64,000 bases of DNA, from NCBI RefSeq assembly GCF_001761485.1, contig NC_090774.1:1-64000 (forward strand), given 5' to 3'. The notes under the pieces were generated by a model. That model worked only from the letters and a program-made list of their open reading frames with translations, made no database searches and was not told the DNA's origin. A program made the position numbers and the translations under genes. Positions 11,713 through 22,142 of this stretch are shown here, in pieces (within the stretch, counting starts at the first letter, position 1; every line of letters begins with the position of its first letter). The DNA is from Yarrowia lipolytica. Lineage: Eukaryota; Ascomycota; Dipodascomycetes; Dipodascales.

Positions 11713-13641
11713 ATGTCTAAAGCAGTAGGAATCGATCTTGGAACCACATACTCCTGTGTGGCCCATTTCGCCAATGACAGAGTCGAAATCATCGCCAATG
11801 ACCAGGGAAACAGAACCACTCCCTCGTTTGTGGCCTTTACCGACACTGAACGACTCATTGGTGATGCTGCCAAGAACCAGGCTGCCATGAACCCTGCAAA
11901 CACAGTCTTTGACGCCAAGCGACTGATTGGCCGAAAATTCGACGACCCTGAGGTCCAGAATGACGCCAAGCACTTCCCCTTCAAGATTATCGACAAGGCT
12001 GGAAAGCCCAACATCGAGGTCGAATTCAAGGGCGAAACCAAGGTCTTCACCCCCGAAGAGATCTCTTCCATGATCCTCACCAAGATGAAAGAAACTGCTG
12101 AGGGATACCTCGGAACAAAGGTGAACGACGCTGTCATTACCGTTCCCGCATACTTCAATGATTCTCAGCGACAGGCCACCAAGGACGCAGGTCTTATTGC
12201 TGGTCTGAATGTTCAGAGAATTATCAACGAGCCTACCGCTGCCGCCATTGCCTACGGTCTCGATAAGAAGGAGACTGGCGAGCGAAACGTGCTCATTTTC
12301 GATCTTGGAGGAGGAACTTTTGATGTTTCTCTTCTGTCTATCGAAGACGGCATCTTTGAGGTCAAGGCCACCGCTGGAGATACCCATCTCGGTGGTGAGG
12401 ACTTTGACAACCGACTCGTGAACCACTTTGTTCAGGAGTTCAAGCGAAAGCACAAGAAGGACATCTCCACCAACCAGCGAGCTCTCCGACGACTGCGAAC
12501 CGCTTGTGAGCGAGCTAAGCGAACCCTTTCGTCTTCCGCTCAGACATCCATTGAGATCGACTCTCTCTACGAGGGTATTGATTTCTACACCTCCATCACT
12601 CGAGCCCGATTCGAGGAACTCTGTCAGGATCTCTTCCGAGGCACTCTTGAGCCAGTTGAGAAGGTCCTGAAGGACGCTAAGATGGACAAGGCCTCAGTCA
12701 ACGAGATTGTCCTTGTTGGTGGCTCCACTCGAATCCCCAAGGTGCAGAAGCTCGTTTCTGACTTCTTCAACGGAAAAGAGCTGAATCGATCTATCAACCC
12801 TGATGAGGCTGTTGCCTACGGTGCTGCCGTCCAGGCTGCCATCCTTTCTGGTGACACTTCCTCTTCCACTCAGGATATTCTGCTCCTTGACGTTGCTCCC
12901 CTTTCTCTTGGAATCGAGACTGCTGGCGGTGTTATGACCAAGCTCATCCCCCGAAACTCGACTATCCCCACCAAGAAGTCTGAGACCTTCTCCACCTACG
13001 CTGACAACCAGCCTGGCGTTCTGATTCAGGTCTTTGAGGGTGAGCGAGCTCAGACCAAGGATAACAACATCCTTGGTAAGTTTGAGCTGTCCGGTATTCC
13101 CCCCGCTCCTCGTGGTGTTCCTCAGATCGAAGTCACCTTTGACGTTGATGCCAACGGTATTCTCAACGTCTCCGCTGTTGAGAAGGGTACTGGTAAGACT
13201 CAGCAAATCACTATCACCAACGACAAGGGCCGACTTTCCAAGGAGGAAATTGAGCGAATGGTGAACGACGCTGAGAAGTACAAGGACGAGGACGAGAAGG
13301 AGGCTGCCCGAATTGCCGCCAAGAACGGCCTCGAGTCTTACACCTACTCTCTCAAGAACACTCTCTCCGAGGAGAAGTTCAAGGAGAAGGTTGACGAGGC
13401 CGAGCGTGAGAAGCTTGAGAAGGCCATCAACGAGACCATTGAGTTCCTCGATGCTACTCAGTCCGGTGCTACTGAAGAGTACTCCGATAAGCAGAAGGAG
13501 CTCGAGGGTATTGCGAACCCCATCCTTATGAAGTTCTACGGAGCTGACGGTGGTGCTCCCGGTGGAATGCCCGGAGGAGGCATGCCTGGAGCTGGAGCCG
13601 CCCCTGGTGGCGGCGAGGGTCCCACTGTTGAGGAGGTTTGA
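11713..13641 (+). CDS. SSA: Cytosolic HSP70 chaperone, Ssa type
   Basis: An ATP-dependent chaperone that binds unfolded peptides and works with J-proteins and nucleotide exchange factors in the cytosol and nucleus. The 642-residue product has the N-terminal signature GIDLGTTYS near residue 6, the second ATPase signature ([13 protein letters not shown]) near 195-207, [12 protein letters not shown] near 335, a substrate-binding domain, a Gly/Pro/Met-rich tail, and the C-terminal EEV that recruits TPR co-chaperones. That tail marks the cytosolic class rather than a mitochondrial (Ssc) or ER (Kar2) member. The start was set at 11713 because the Ssa N-terminus begins [10 protein letters not shown]. 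The open frame runs 43 codons further upstream, through the duplicated leader, with no matching protein. Heat-shock elements lie upstream. Codon use is strongly biased, as in highly expressed genes. Confidence 0.97.
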   Translation: MSKAVGIDLGTTYSCVAHFANDRVEIIANDQGNRTTPSFVAFTDTERLIGDAAKNQAAMNPANTVFDAKRLIGRKFDDPEVQNDAKHFPFKIIDKAGKPNIEVEFKGETKVFTPEEISSMILTKMKETAEGYLGTKVNDAVITVPAYFNDSQRQATKDAGLIAGLNVQRIINEPTAAAIAYGLDKKETGERNVLIFDLGGGTFDVSLLSIEDGIFEVKATAGDTHLGGEDFDNRLVNHFVQEFKRKHKKDISTNQRALRRLRTACERAKRTLSSSAQTSIEIDSLYEGIDFYTSITRARFEELCQDLFRGTLEPVEKVLKDAKMDKASVNEIVLVGGSTRIPKVQKLVSDFFNGKELNRSINPDEAVAYGAAVQAAILSGDTSSSTQDILLLDVAPLSLGIETAGGVMTKLIPRNSTIPTKKSETFSTYADNQPGVLIQVFEGERAQTKDNNILGKFELSGIPPAPRGVPQIEVTFDVDANGILNVSAVEKGTGKTQQITITNDKGRLSKEEIERMVNDAEKYKDEDEKEAARIAAKNGLESYTYSLKNTLSEEKFKEKVDEAEREKLEKAINETIEFLDATQSGATEEYSDKQKELEGIANPILMKFYGADGGAPGGMPGGGMPGAGAAPGGGEGPTVEEV

Positions 13642-13717
13642 CTAAGAAGTTTTATAGACTCTTTGTATATAGCAATCAATTGATATTTATTTTAAATAGT
13701 ATTCTTTCGAACTCACA

Positions 13718-13916
13718 ATCTGAAAGCCCATGTCTGATTGATTAGATATACAGTAGTAATAACTTACTATCTAGGGACACCACGTTCTGATAGCTGCTAT
13801 AGCACACACCACTCATTCACCAGAAAGAGCCAGTTCAGTAGAAACACCGTCTACAGGACAGACAACCGGCTACCTCTCTCATGAGCTCATTACCCTGCCG
13901 GGAATTACCTTTAACT
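13718..13916 (+). mobile_element. Degraded solo LTR (254-269 bp family, TGTTGAAG...CTTCAACA)
   Basis: Shares ordered blocks with the better preserved copies at 17958-18226 and 34700-34953: TAACTTAC near the start, TAGCACACACC, TCATTCAC, TCTACA, and an ATTACCTTNAAC end. No clean target duplication is visible, so its ends are approximate and it looks the oldest of the three. It lies about 80 bases after the HSP70 stop codon. Confidence 0.55.
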
Positions 13917-14939
13917 AGCTGCAAATACAAGGTTAGGGTATATCTAAGTGAGAACAATAATGAGACAGCGATCTTGGGCATCGAATTGTACTGTACTGTA
14001 GAACACTTCCTTTGGGGAAGCTGTGTTACAAAAGGAAATTTACAAAACACCGGAGCTTGTTTCTTCTGCAGAGACATTCAGGCGGCTGTACTTGTGCATG
14101 GATATTTTATGGTGGTGCCGACGATGTACGTCTTGTGGCGAGCCGTGGATAGTTTCTAATAGCGATTTTTTTTTGTGTTGATATCACTGTATTTTTTTTC
14201 GATACATACAGATACCAGCACGCTACCAGCACACTACCAGCACTTATTGGTACACCGGTAGTACACCGGTAGTTTCATCAACCAGCTCTGCGATATGTTC
14301 TCTCAAGTATGTATCTATCTTGCGATAAAGCTATTAGACCAAGAACAAACAAGATATAATCCTTTCGCAGTTCTCGTTTCAAACGGCACTAAAACATGGA
14401 GTGCAACTTAATTGACACATGTATATGTATCGATGCGGCATCCCTTCGCAGCCCAATTGTGACTTTCTGTGTCACACAAACAAATCGCATTCGCCACCCC
14501 GCACCCGATAAGGTTGCGCGGGGTTTGTAGGTACCCGCTGAGCATTTCAGCAAATTAATTACCAACATATGCAACCTTAACAATGTCTGAGTTCACAAAT
14601 TCACGGGCTCTGTCCATCTTGCGAGATATGGGTAGAAAAAGAGAGATTATTAATTTCTCTTTTTCTACGATTGGAAATCAGTGCGGTATACACTGACTGG
14701 TAGTACTCGCACTCTATTAAGTTGCTTGCAACAATTTTGATGTATTGTTCAGCTCTTGAACTTTGTACTTGCCGCGTGCGACAGGCATGTACATACCGCC
14801 GTAAAGTAACTTCACGTCAGATTGGACTGAAAAGAGCTACAAACAAGTGGAAAACGTACTACAAATACGACCAAAGCTATTAGAGAATGTGATTTACATT
14901 AACACTGGCATAATTCATTAGAGAGATTCACAAACTCGA
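13917..14939. other. Gene-free stretch between HSP70 and ADH
   Basis: No supported gene. A short run at 14215-14275 has three ACCAGCAC-type units followed by two GTACACCGGTA units. There is an A/T-rich inverted stretch at about 14633-14668. The 3' ends of the two flanking genes face each other here. Confidence 0.5.
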
Positions 14940-16001
14940 TCATTTGCTGTTGTCAACAACAATTCGTCCGAGAATCTTGCCATCGGTCATGGCCTTGTAG
15001 TAGTCGTTGAGCTTGGAAAGCTCACCCATCTTGTAGTGGCTCTTAACCATGCCTCGGGCATAGAAGTCAATAGCCTCCTGCGCGTCCTGCCGGCCTCCAA
15101 CATAGGTGCCCTTGATGTTGAAGGACTTGAACACGTGGGTGAAAATGTGGGACTTGACATAGCCATTGGGAGGCAGAGCCACCAGCACAATAGTGCCGAA
15201 AGTTCGCACGTACTTGGTAGCCTCCTCGACGGCACGGTCGCTGACAGCACAGTTGATGACTCCCTGAGAGCCACCGTTGGTGAGCTCGTTGATCTTGTCG
15301 ACAACGTTGTCCTTCATGAAGTCCACGAAGTGCTCGGCGCCAAGCTCCACACAGAGCTTACCCTTGTCATCGCCAGTGTCGATACCAATCACTCGATAGC
15401 CCATTGCCTTGGCATACTGGATGGCGTAAGTTCCAAGTCCTCCTCCAGCTCCGGTGATGGTCATCCAACCGCCCTGCTTGACATTGGCGGTCTTGATGGC
15501 TCTGTAGACTGTGAGGCCAGCACACAGAATAGGAGCAACCCCGGCAAGATCGACCCCCTGAGGGATTCGAGCAGCACAGGCAGCGTCCAGAAGTGCATAC
15601 TGCTGGTAAGATCCGTCGACAAAGAAGCCGGACATTGTGGGGGTCTGACAGTAGGAGTCCTCTCCCATTCTGCAGGGCTCACAGGCCAGACAGGACGAGT
15701 TAATCCACTTGACGCCGGCAAGATCTCCAATCTTCCAGTTGGTGACCCCGTCGCCCAGAGCAACAACGTCACCGGCTCCCTCGTGGCCTCCAACAAGGGG
15801 GAGCTTGGGAGAGAAGGGCAGGTCCTTCTGCCAATCACCGTTCCAGATGGACAGATCCGAGTGGCAAACACCTGAGTACTGCACGTGGAGCAGAATCTGG
15901 CCGGGGCCGGGCTTGGGCACAGGGATGTCTCTGTACTCAACGGGACCGCCAACGGTATCGAAAACCATGGCCTTCTGGGTGGTGGGAAGAGTCTGCGTCA
16001 T
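14940..16001 (-). CDS. ADH: Zinc-dependent alcohol dehydrogenase, ADH1 type
   Basis: Interconverts primary alcohols and aldehydes with NAD(H), probably in the cytosol, since no targeting peptide is seen. In 353 residues the family's features are all present: catalytic zinc ligands C46 and H73 (GVCHSD and GGHEGAG) and C160; the structural zinc cluster C104, C107, C110, C118; the Rossmann motif GAGGGLG at about 184-190; and an acidic residue (D208) where NAD-preferring enzymes bind the adenosine ribose. The length matches yeast ADH1-3. The ATG at 16001 fits the family N-terminus. Which Yarrowia paralogue this is cannot be told from the window. It is transcribed away from the gene-poor region to its right. 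Confidence 0.95.
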   Translation of the reverse strand: MTQTLPTTQKAMVFDTVGGPVEYRDIPVPKPGPGQILLHVQYSGVCHSDLSIWNGDWQKDLPFSPKLPLVGGHEGAGDVVALGDGVTNWKIGDLAGVKWINSSCLACEPCRMGEDSYCQTPTMSGFFVDGSYQQYALLDAACAARIPQGVDLAGVAPILCAGLTVYRAIKTANVKQGGWMTITGAGGGLGTYAIQYAKAMGYRVIGIDTGDDKGKLCVELGAEHFVDFMKDNVVDKINELTNGGSQGVINCAVSDRAVEEATKYVRTFGTIVLVALPPNGYVKSHIFTHVFKSFNIKGTYVGGRQDAQEAIDFYARGMVKSHYKMGELSKLNDYYKAMTDGKILGRIVVDNSK

Positions 16002-16060
16002 TGTTGTATTGATGGTTATTGGTAGTGGGTTGATAGCATTTTCAACATGGAAACAAGCTG

Positions 16061-16069
16061 TATAAATAG
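16061..16069 (-). promoter_or_regulatory. Probable TATA element of ADH
   Basis: TATAAATAG on the plus strand (CTATTTATA on the gene strand) lies about 60 bases before the ADH start codon. This is the only A/T-rich TATA-like site in that interval. Confidence 0.4.
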
Positions 16070-17957
16070 GGCGAATAGATGTGGGGAATCATCACGGGTT
16101 TGTGTCTCAGTGCCGTAACAATCTGGAGCGGAGATTGGGTTCGACAATGAGCTGTGGGGGGGGGGAGCGTTGAGTTACACAAAATGTGTGGGCGACTGGG
16201 TGCAATTTAAGGTGGCACGGTAAAACCAGGAACACCAGAGGATTGGGAGAAAGGGACGGTCGTGTAAATCAACACATTGAAGACGAAGTAATCGCAATAG
16301 GGATGAAATCTCAATATTACAGTCAATTGAGTCTGTGATATCATCACGGCCACAACTCATCTCTCCAAGCCAAATCGACCCCGCATACGCCTGCAGCTCT
16401 GACGCAAGATAGATACGCACGATATGAGCAGGCTGGAAAGAGGGGAAGCGACATTTATCCACTGTACGGACACCCGGAAGGACATCAAATCTGTATGACG
16501 GGTTTAGTTTGACGTATCTGAGTCGTGTCGAGGGCAAGTAAACTCTGAAATGCCGTTAGCAAGTATGTGAGTGGCTCTCGTGACAGGTAGCACCGCAAAA
16601 TCACGGCGACTTCTTTTTCCAACACCGGCAAGTCACCGAAACCCAGACTCTAAGCCTTTCTTAGCGTTTTCGTCGCACCGCTTAGCTGAGCCGTGTGTCT
16701 GTGTTTGGGCGCAATTGTTCCACATGAAGTCGACTGCCTGGTGAATTCATGCATTCATGCAAGCTAAGAGGGTAAGAGAAGTACACATGTTGCGAGTTGG
16801 AATGGTGCGGTGGAATATAGATAGAAAAATGCACACACACAGCAGTAAAAAGGTTGAACCGCTATCCAGGACTCTTGCAAGTGTATTTTCCCATCTGCTA
16901 AACTGTTGGGGGTACTGTTTCAAGTGCGTTTACCCCACACGGTGAGAACCTTAACCGGTTCGGATCAGTCCCGGAAGCCCTATCTCCATGTAGGAGCTTG
17001 ACGATGGCAGCCCAAAACAGAAACCCACAGAAACCCACAGAAACCCCACCTCATTTTAATGCCGGTGGTAATGGTTTTTGCGATAATGAGTCATAATGGC
17101 CAATCATAGGGACTAGTGGGCGAAATGTAGCTGAGGTGCGGCAGCCACTGCCACGACAATACGCTGAAAATGCGGCTGAAGAAGCGGGAACATCTCGGAA
17201 AGTGAATCCTCTTGATTCTTCCAAATACACGCGAGTCCCCAGAAATGACTGATTGGTGTATTCTCAGTGTCAGGCAGGTCCTCACAAACAATCGAATTCT
17301 GTTGCTGAGATGGGTGCACTTTCAAATCTGGCGAGCTCTGATCTACGCTGCTTTTATATACACTCATGTCCACCACCAAGGTCACCACCAAGGTGACATT
17401 GAAGCCATATAATGAAGTTTCACTGACTGAGAATGCCATAGATTGGGAAAGTCACCTACACAAAGTACTGTAGGCTACTAAATGAATATCTGCAAATATA
17501 TGACACTTGGAGTGACGTCTTTCATCAGTTTCTTGAGCATGAAACACCAGTTTCATTGTTGATTCAAAATAAAAGATCTGGAACTCGTCATACATTAACA
17601 GAATTTTCTCCCTATAAAGAACCAGAGTGAAGAACTAGATGGGTCAAAATTTTCTGCCTGTGATGCTATGTTGTACTCCCTGAATACTGTTTAATAACTT
17701 CCTAAAATTTTTTGTCTCGTTCTCACCTGGATTGGGAACAAATGGTTTTGGTAGCTTTCTGGTGTAAACACGACAAAAGAGCTTTAGGAGATGACAAGGA
17801 ACATTTTTGATACTACAAGTGCACTGTATTAATTATTATTATCGCAGAAATATGATGGATTTGGTGCGCGTAGATGATGTCAGTCAGCTCTTACCAACAT
17901 TCAGTGTTTCTTGAACACTTGCCTTGAACCGATTGGTAGCGTAGCCGGAGTTATGTA
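16070..17957. other. Gene-free stretch
   Basis: No supported gene. A short tandem repeat of AAACCCACAG lies at 17021-17050. Part of the stretch (17768-17826) resembles 2139-2200. The longest open frames (about 110-120 codons at 16175-16537 and 17113-17439, minus strand) have no recognisable features. Confidence 0.5.
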
Positions 17958-18226
17958 TACTGAAGATCATAAGTATTATTGAAGTGATATAGTTAATAAA
18001 TAACTTACAACCCACTTCTAGGCACGGCGTTCCCGATAGTAGCACACACCAGAAGGGTGTGTGTGCTTGCTCATTCACAAAAAGAGATTCTAGATCAGTG
18101 AAAAAATATCTACAAAGATGGACATCTCGTCTACGACCCCAGCTGATTCCTCTCATTACTAGGGTGACATCTCATCATTTTGTGAGGAATAGCCAGGTAT
18201 GACCCCACCGGGTATTACCTTCAACA
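17958..18226 (+). mobile_element. Solo LTR with 5-bp target duplication (TGTTGAAG...CTTCAACA family)
   Basis: Seen: a 269-base element ending CCTTCAACA, with near-inverted ends, flanked on both sides by ATGTA (17953-17957 and 18227-18231). It aligns through most of its length with the opposite-strand copy at 34700-34953. A 5-base target duplication and TG...CA-type ends fit an LTR left by recombination. No internal retroelement sequence is attached. The intact flanks suggest moderate age. Confidence 0.7.
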
Positions 18227-18231
18227 ATGTA

Positions 18232-18560
18232 AGGGGCTTAGAGGTTCCTCGAGGATAATATTGATATTCCCCAGGGATGAGCCATCGCACCTTTCCTATT
18301 CTCTCTACACACCACGCCACTCTGCAAAGCCATCAAGAGTCAGGGCACATATCGACGACATCACAGTGAACTGCCACGGCACTGCCAGAGACCACACCGC
18401 CAAACTCAGGAAGGTGCTTGAAGGAATCGACAGTTAAACACCACCATATGGAAATCGACTACAGAGACAAACTGGGACTCATGCCTTTCAGCACTGCTGG
18501 TGGTCCAACTAGACTGTGTGAGACTCATGCGTGCACACAAGGTATCCCAGATTAACGAGC
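18232..18560 (+). mobile_element. LINE remnant, reverse transcriptase core, same family as 150-2030
   Basis: One frame reads DIPQG, an internal stop, then PFLFSLHTTPLCKAIKSQGTY. After a frame change the next piece reads IDDITVNCHGTARDHTAKL, which holds the RT catalytic YxDD motif. The same order and spacing (DIPQKSP, LLFLLNTTQLYRVVKS, TDDITVGIHS) occurs in the LINE at the window start, so the two are relatives. It lies immediately right of the solo LTR. The 5' part is missing and the 3' limit is uncertain, with possible further remnant sequence to about 18950. Confidence 0.7.
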
Positions 18561-19780
18561 GAGATCAATGGCAATCTTGTCGACTGATGACAACTACGAG
18601 ATCATGTCATACCTTTTCCAGAACCTTGATGTTACTCATGTTGAGACAGCTGATCGCGCGGAAGAATTGCTCCCTACCTGTCAAGACCCTCTTCCGAAGG
18701 GGCATTCTTCTGATCTCGCAAAGGAATAATGGAGATGGAAAAAGTGCTATTGCACTATGTACGTCCATAATAGGAACGACGCACTCGACATGAAAACCAT
18801 GGAGTATTAAACCAAATCAGATCCATAGAGACTGTGCCACAGAGCCGAGACCAGTCATATTCCAGAGCACAAGCCGTCTTCATTTCATGCCAGGAGTAAG
18901 CAGGGAACCTCAGATGAAAATGTACCTGGCCGAACCTGGTTTATCTATTGAGAGGATTAGGTGAATTGAGCACCTCTGGGGTTAATACATTTTGGACCAT
19001 AATGTCCCACTTGAAAATCCAGATCGTAGATTTAACTGTAGTCCTAGCAGCGTTTTTAATACCGCTTGTATCGCACTGGTATTGTAGTTGTGCGTTTCTT
19101 GTTATTTGTGCTGTTTCTCGTGATCCAGTATATCAGAATACTCACGCTGCATGGCCCACCTTTTTGACAATTCCTGAGTGGGCAACCGAAACATTCTTAT
19201 CCTCTGGTTACAAAGAGCGCCAAGGAAATCTTCTCCAGATATATAGAACGTCAACAAACACGACAACTGAATCTTGAGAATAAAATAAACACTCGATCCA
19301 TTTACTGTACAAGTGCGAGTACATACTTCGGGCATCATCCCCGAAGACATTGTATATACCCTGTTATAGGCTAACTCTATTGGCATTCACAAGCGTGCAT
19401 GTCCTCGTATGGCGAACATTCTAATTGGACTCATGCCACATCTGATAGTAGACTGGAGCTTGATTTCCGACTTGTACTGGTTTTCCTGATATATGAAGGT
19501 AGGGTGCGATCATGTCTTGGCTGAGACTGTGATGTTGGCTCGTTAAGGGTCCACTTTCTATGATAACAGCCACTTGTACATGTTGCTGTTAGCAGGGTTT
19601 TGGTCTGTATGTGCTGTACATACTGTATGTTACTACTTTCTCAATTGAAACATATACAAGTGCAAGTACCCTGTATTTAATACACCGCTCCTTTTTACAA
19701 GTCGACAACAAATACAGGGGATATACGACCAACTATATGCCTTAAACAGTGAATGTGCAGTACAAAGTACAAGTACAATG
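18561..19780. other. Gene-free stretch, possibly more LINE debris
   Basis: Short open frames (18500-18793, 18948-19277 plus strand; 19102-19386 minus strand) give no recognisable protein. The first 400 bases may be further LINE remnant by position, but no motif could be read with confidence. Confidence 0.4.
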
Positions 19781-20024
19781 TGTTGAATGGGAAAACCTTG
19801 ACGGAGTAAAACCCACTACAAGTAGTTTTCAATCCTGAGGGACAAATTCACTCACTGAACACGGTCATCCTGATGGCGTGCCTCAATAAAAATTCCCACT
19901 TGGGTGTGGAGACTCCGATGAGTCTCTCTGATAAGAGAAAAGAGTCTGGTTATCGGGAACGCCTCTCAGAAAGTGATATGTAAGTCGTTAATGCATTTGT
20001 TATAAAAGTTCATTTTATTCAACA
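19781..20024. mobile_element. Complete solo LTR, 244 bp (TGTTGAAT...ATTCAACA)
   Basis: The ends are a perfect 8-base inverted repeat, TGTTGAAT and ATTCAACA. The flanking 5-mers CAATG (19776-19780) and GAATG (20025-20029) are nearly the same, as expected for a target duplication. The right half aligns with bases 1-149. A TATAAAAG near 20001 could be an LTR promoter on the plus strand. No internal element sequence is attached. Family beyond LTR retroelement is not determined. Confidence 0.75.
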
Positions 20025-20029
20025 GAATG

Positions 20030-22056
20030 CACATACTGTACTTGTACAATGCCTGTCACACTCAAAGTGAATGTCGAAAAGGTGAGGAGCAAAGTCCAAA
20101 GTGGGGTAAAGATGATTATTTCCGTATATCATCCTGTCTCATACGCCTAGGGGTGGTCGAAATTGGGCAAGCCACGTACTTTCTCGGGTTCTGTCAACCA
20201 GTAGAGTTAAGCATTGGCATGGGGTCAATCCCTGGGGTAAAGTATGCGTCGGAACTGTACGTCGCAAACGCTACCAGCTCGTAGGCTCATTGTTGATGGT
20301 GATCCAAAGGCAGAAAGGGCAAGGTAAACATGTCTGAGACCCCCAATCAGGCAAACAACGGATGCAAGCATACCCGCTCTGTTAACCGCACTTGTCTGAG
20401 AGGGAGATGTGACTTTGGCGGCCTGTTACTGGAGGGTGGGCGGTGGCCCACATGGTCCTGGGACAATAAATTGTAGTTTAAGGGTGTTAATAGGAAATGA
20501 CAAGGATCGCCAAAAGTCCTGTCATGTTGAGGTAGTTAAAAGTGGGGTCTACATACAAGAGACTGAACCACCCTGCTCCTGTACATGACAAATGTCCAGT
20601 GCACAGAAGTATCGAACCACAAACAGTTCGAAGAACGAGACCAAAGACTGGCATGTCCTCAGAGCTCCGTATCGTATTTGTATATTGGTGTTTGAAGCAT
20701 GATCGAAGTAGACCTTGTTGACTCAAAGGCCTGGGATCCAAGACATCGCCTCGAAGCTACACAATTGAAAAGGTGAGTGGTTCTTGATTCAGAAGCTATG
20801 GCTTTGAGATGGCTCACTTACTGGCTGCTACTCAAAAGTCAGCTCGTGGCTCTATCCCAGGTTACAAGGACACAATGGCTCCTGAACCTCTCTGCCGAGG
20901 GAAAGAAGCAATTTGTCTATACAAGACTGGCTTCCTTTGTACATTTCAATTTACAACATATGACCAGAGGATGAATGCTAACATGATGCCACATCTGTCA
21001 ATCTTTAGCTTGAGTGCCCAACTTGTCTGAGTCAACACGGCTTAGACACATTTGAGTGGCTTTACTATACTATGATGTTTCAGCGTTCATTCATCATGGC
21101 GGCATACTTTTGATATCTTCTACTGAGCTTCAAGTTATGTGTTTATCATGATGTAGGCCATCTCAATCTGATTCGAAATGCACATGCATGAGGAGAAGAG
21201 ATATGCCGTTAAACGGACTTTGATCGATCTCCACCCCGCATCCGTCACGGATAATCGGAACACTCAGACTTTGCGGCTATTCTATTTTTTTTTCTTACCT
21301 TTTGTACTTTTCCAGAGCCTGGTCTCTTACAGTTAACCTCAGAGCCGTGATTGACCAGGGGGGTGGAGCAAGTGCTTAATTGCCATTCTGTATTCGAGGC
21401 ATTTGTTCCCGACCAAATACAGTGGGCGGTGGCGTAGAATTTTCAGACTTGTTTTTTTCTCCCTTCCACAACTGTTCCCTTTTCTTTACCGTGTAGTACT
21501 ACCACTCCCTGTTTTACCCCCACACCACGTCGTATTCGTATGTCGTTCCAGTCCGGGAACCGTTGATCGACATGCAGCGATTTACAATCAGTGATGGCCT
21601 TCTGTCGCTCATTCGGTCCTTTGCTCGAAATAAGGCTTCAGTTGTCTCATACACTTACTGTGAAGGAAAGACAAACAACCAAGGTGGATTTGGGTTGGTG
21701 AGATAAATCTGGTAAGGACATCGTGTTCATGGCAAACTTCATTTGACCCAACGATTTCAATAAAAAGACCCTCCCTACACGAACCGACCCACCTGCGTTC
21801 TGGTACGTTGCGATGCTAGTGCTATGATCCTAAGCATCATGCATAATTGATTTTTTGTCGTACAACTACAGGATGTACTGTGCCCATACTGTAGCATCCT
21901 CTACGCATAAACTCAAAGACGCGCAATACCTCACCCTTGACTTGTTGCCTTGCCTATGTTTTCACTCGAAAAGAGCTTGAGTCTATGACACCTTTACCCC
22001 ACACACCAGGCTCGTTCCCAGAGCCAAATGAGTCGGAATGGAGGCTTCAAAAATAG
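20030..22056. other. Gene-free stretch upstream of the wall-protein gene
   Basis: Only short unrecognised frames are present (for example 20027-20284 and 20777-20974, plus strand). The last kilobase may hold the promoter of the wall-protein gene. No distinct motif could be assigned beyond the TATA element at 22057. Confidence 0.45.
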
Positions 22057-22063
22057 ATATATA
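22057..22063 (+). promoter_or_regulatory. TATA element of the mucin-like gene
   Basis: TATATAA, 80 bases before the ATG at 22143, followed by a C/T-rich leader and CACAATG. Confidence 0.5.
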
Positions 22064-22142
22064 ACTACAGTGATGACCACAGCGAGAAATTCATACCCTC
22101 ACCACTCACTTCCCTTCTCGAACAAGTCCCTCGCTTCCCACA

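Noticed and set aside
11671-12453. 260-codon minus-strand frame across HSP70
   Set aside because: Shadow of HSP70; composition reflects the biased codons of the opposite strand.
16175-16537. 120-codon minus-strand frame upstream of ADH
   Set aside because: No family features; probably promoter DNA of ADH.
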